Source: Aristolochia californica (taxonomy: Eukaryota; Streptophyta; Magnoliopsida; Piperales; Aristolochiaceae). From it: DNA of 64,000 nt. The notes below the pieces were generated by a model. That model worked only from the letters and a program-made list of their open reading frames with translations, was not told the origin of the DNA and made no database searches. The position numbers and the translations under genes were made by a program. Positions 62,066 to 64,000 of the stretch are shown here, in pieces (within the stretch, counting starts at the first letter, position 1; each line of letters opens with the position of its first letter). Location: the NCBI GenBank assembly GCA_029961685.1, contig JARWKL010000001.1:27478295-27542294 (forward strand), read 5' to 3'.

Positions 62066-62371
62066 GGTAGCTCCTAACTTGACTTCGGGTGTTTTCCTAC
62101 AAATATGTTCTACCTCTTCAACAAAGGGAGCTAATGGTCCACCTAGGGAGCGGCGCCCATGCATAAAAACACAAAAAGAAACAAAATGAACTATCAAATT
62201 AAGCTAACAAACTCACTACTAAAAATATGAACTAACTAGAAGAAATAAAAATAATTCCATAAAAAATACCAAACTAAAATTATGAAAAAAATAAATAAAT
62301 AAAAATAAAATAAAATAAAATAAATCTAACCTAAGATTGTGGAGAACAAAGAAATACGCTTAATATGTGCC
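62066..62371 (-). other. Leader between primer-binding site and gag
   Basis: This is about 305 bp of non-coding sequence with no open frame of note. It contains an A/T-rich simple stretch (about 62,281-62,325 on the plus strand, repeated aaaat/aaat). It probably holds packaging and dimerisation signals, but none can be pointed to. Confidence 0.6.
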
Positions 62372-62389
62372 TCCCCGGCAACGGCGCCA
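62372..62389 (-). other. Primer-binding site, tRNA-Asp type
   Basis: The minus strand reads TGGCGCCGTTGCCGGGGA. This is an 18-base perfect complement of the 3' end of plant tRNA-Asp(GUC), including the CCA tail. It lies six bases inside the 5' LTR. It primes minus-strand DNA synthesis and fixes the element's orientation. tRNA-Asp priming is usual for Athila elements. Confidence 0.93.
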
Positions 62390-62395
62390 AAAACT

Positions 62396-63810
62396 TGATG
62401 TATAATTTAATTACATCGGCTTTAAGACCTCGCAAGTGTACGAATCGTTCATGTAATTTAGCGGGAAGCGAGGGTCATATCCACAGGGAGGACAAAATTT
62501 TGTGTATTCTTAAATCAACTAGCCTAACCAAATATGATGAATTAATATGAACTAAACACTAATTATATCCTAAATTATCAAGCAATTATCTGGTTAAATA
62601 CTTGCACAATAGGAAACGTCAACTCTGGATTTTACGGTGATTCGTGCCTCTCTCGAGCACCACGTAACCACAAATCCGATTTCTCAATCCTTGTGTCTAT
62701 CCCCTCTCAGGCGCATAGAGTGAAAGATAGAAATCGGATTAAAATACCAAAATCCAACCTCAATTATAATCCTACCCTAATTAGCTAATTTAATCAAATA
62801 TCCAGAAAAAAATATTCAATAAACATTAATTATCAAATCAGATTCAATTAACATTCAAAACCTAAGTTCAAACTATATAAAAACTAAATTCAATAATGAT
62901 GAATTACTCCCCTTCTTCCTCCTCTCGCTCGGGCAGCAACTCGTTCTCATGGGTGCTGCAATTTCCCGAAATCAATGGCTTCGGGTTGGCAAGAGTGAGT
63001 GGCCAAAGGTAGAGACGATGCCGACGACGACGGTTAGCAGCCGACGGATGGAGGTAACGTCCGGCGAAGATCGAAACAGAGCTGACGTTCTCTAACCGGC
63101 TCTCTCGAGTCTCGGTTGGAGTCGGTATGGCTCCGGGACTGGTCGAAATATGTGATAGCCGCCAGAGGATGGTCGGAAAGCGGGATTGGCACTGGAGAAG
63201 CCCTCTCGGATCAATTCTCGGCCTGGCGAGCGACGACTGTTGAACTCACCTCGATGGAGACTCTCTCGAGCTCTCCTCGGGTTTGTTCTCGGTTGCTGGA
63301 CGCCGGTGGACGATGGTGGACGACGGTGGCACGGCAAAAGGTATTGGCCCAGCGAACGACAGTGGGGAACTCCTCTCAGTTCCTCCCCTGTTTCTGGTCA
63401 AAAACCTTTGTTTTGGTCTCCGTTTCTGTTTTCTCTTCACGCTGCCTTCGACCCCCTTCGTTCGACGCTTCCCTTTGCTTTAAATATGATTTTTCTTATT
63501 TTAAAACGATTTGCCCTAGAAATTACCTCCATTTCACTAAGGGAATTTTGGTAAATATCTTCTTCTCCATCCAAATTCTCCTGAAATTCCATAATTGAAT
63601 CTATAAAAAGTATTTCAGGAAGAAATAAAACTAAAAAATAATGAAATATAATTTAGGAGAGAGAAATATGCAATATCGATAGTGATTAATGCCAAATTCA
63701 ATAAATGCTCATTTCGTTTGAAAACCGATAAGTAACCACCTATAACACAATTATAAAGGTTATTCTATTATAATTAACCTAGTTCTCATGTCAGAATATG
63801 GCATCTATCA
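62396..63810 (-). repeat. 5' LTR (complete, 1,415 bp)
   Basis: On the plus strand it begins TGATGTATAA and ends GGCATCTATCA, giving the TG...CA ends expected of an LTR. The PBS lies six bases outside its inner end. The first 62 bp or so (62,396-62,457) have no counterpart in the other LTR, which is truncated. A GC-richer, CpG-rich stretch of about 550 bp (about 62,930-63,480) stands out against the AT-rich remainder. It is followed at 63,811 by satellite starting 'tattgcccattacg'. Confidence 0.93.
63478..63487 (-). promoter_or_regulatory. Possible TATA-like element in the 5' LTR
   Basis: Read on the minus strand this is ATATTTAAAG, about 325 bp inside the 5' end of the LTR and next to the GC-rich stretch. 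The same string is kept in the 3' LTR at 54,794-54,803. Position and composition would suit an LTR core promoter, but no transcription start can be placed from sequence alone. Confidence 0.3.
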
Positions 63811-64000
63811 TATTGCCCATTACGCATGATAAATCACTTTACAATCATCTATGATCGTTGGGTCAGCTTTTTGTAGATGGGCAAAATAATGGCTTGTTTG
63901 ACTCGAGTAAATATCCGACTGCACGTTCACTTGAGAATTTAATGAGCGTTTGTTATTCTCTTCAAAAGCTTTGGATCCATAGGTGATTTGCATCTTTAAC
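63811..64000. repeat. Satellite array resumes after the element
   Basis: It begins 'tattgcccattacgcatg', about 453 bp into a standard monomer, and continues through 'tgatcgttgggtcagc', AAGCTTTGGATCC and 'gcatctttaac' to the window edge. It is in the same orientation as the left array but out of phase with it by about 365 bp. Confidence 0.95.

Larger units (their letters stand above)
53773..63810 (-). mobile_element. Athila-type Ty3/gypsy LTR retrotransposon, degenerate copy
   Basis: This is a full-layout LTR retrotransposon read right to left: 5' LTR, tRNA-Asp primer-binding site, leader, gag, protease, reverse transcriptase, RNase H, integrase, 3' non-coding region, polypurine tract and 3' LTR. 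Gag-pol is a single frame (from 62,065 down to about 57,100) interrupted by stop codons, with one frameshift near 57,099. The order protease-RT-RNase H-integrase, the FMDDF RT motif, the lack of a chromodomain and the tRNA-Asp site place it in the non-chromodomain Athila lineage. No env-like frame is recognisable. LTR divergence is about 4% (roughly 58 differences in about 1,353 aligned bases, hand count), so the insertion is not recent. It cannot move autonomously. The left end is truncated, and the present length is about 10.04 kb. Confidence 0.96.

Noticed and set aside
63116..63598. 160-codon plus-strand frame inside the 5' LTR, partly mirrored at 54,432-54,914
   Set aside because: It lies in the GC-rich LTR segment, antisense to the element. 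It is broken in the other LTR and resembles no protein I know; it is a by-product of low stop density in GC-rich sequence.

Overview
The window is plant nuclear heterochromatin; no functional host gene is visible. Two sequence classes fill it. (1) A very AT-rich tandem satellite occupies 1 to about 53,772 and resumes at 63,811-64,000. (2) A decayed Ty3/gypsy LTR retrotransposon of the Athila type, on the minus strand at about 53,773-63,810, interrupts the array. A flowering plant is indicated by the tRNA-Asp-type primer-binding site, the Athila-like gag-pol and the long satellite arrays. The species cannot be named from the sequence, and I do not recognise the satellite family.

The satellite has about 82 monomers, which I counted by the recurring anchor CATGTGTGGAGGAAATC. 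There are two main subfamilies. Type A is about 663 bp, carries 'aactccaaaattttc', has an XbaI-like TCTAGA, and ends in 'gggggaggcag...gagtcttgac'. Type B is about 673 bp, carries 'ccgtacatgaactctaaaa', lacks the XbaI site, and ends in 'gggggaagcag...gagtgttgac'. Both share a block holding AAGCTTTGGATCC (one HindIII and one BamHI site per monomer) and a 15-bp dyad CATGTTTNAAACATG.

The monomers are organised into layered, local higher-order repeats. There is a 4-monomer unit of about 2.66 kb (2,530-7,849), a very recent 1.34-kb duplication (6.5-8.9 kb), and a segment at 1-3.9 kb that recurs about 9.93 kb downstream. A 7-monomer block of about 4.7 kb lies at 17.8-25.2 kb. A 9-10-monomer unit of about 6.0-6.7 kb occurs two and a half times between 34.2 and 50.8 kb. 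Truncated monomers, a 266-bp internal duplication and an 18-G tract mark individual exchange or repair events.

The retrotransposon runs right to left: 5' LTR 62,396-63,810, PBS 62,372-62,389, leader, gag, protease, RT, RNase H, integrase, a long 3' non-coding region with two polypurine-tract-like motifs, and 3' LTR 53,773-55,126. Gag and pol lie in one reading frame over about 5.2 kb. That frame now holds nine stop codons and one frameshift, so the copy is dead. The LTRs differ at roughly 58 of about 1,353 positions (about 4%, hand count). The outer 62-65 bp of the 3' LTR are missing, and the satellite phase jumps by about 365 bp across the element. The insertion was therefore followed by a deletion or rearrangement at its left border.

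Short open frames of 60-100 codons recur on both strands of every satellite monomer. They reflect the repeat itself and are not annotated as genes.
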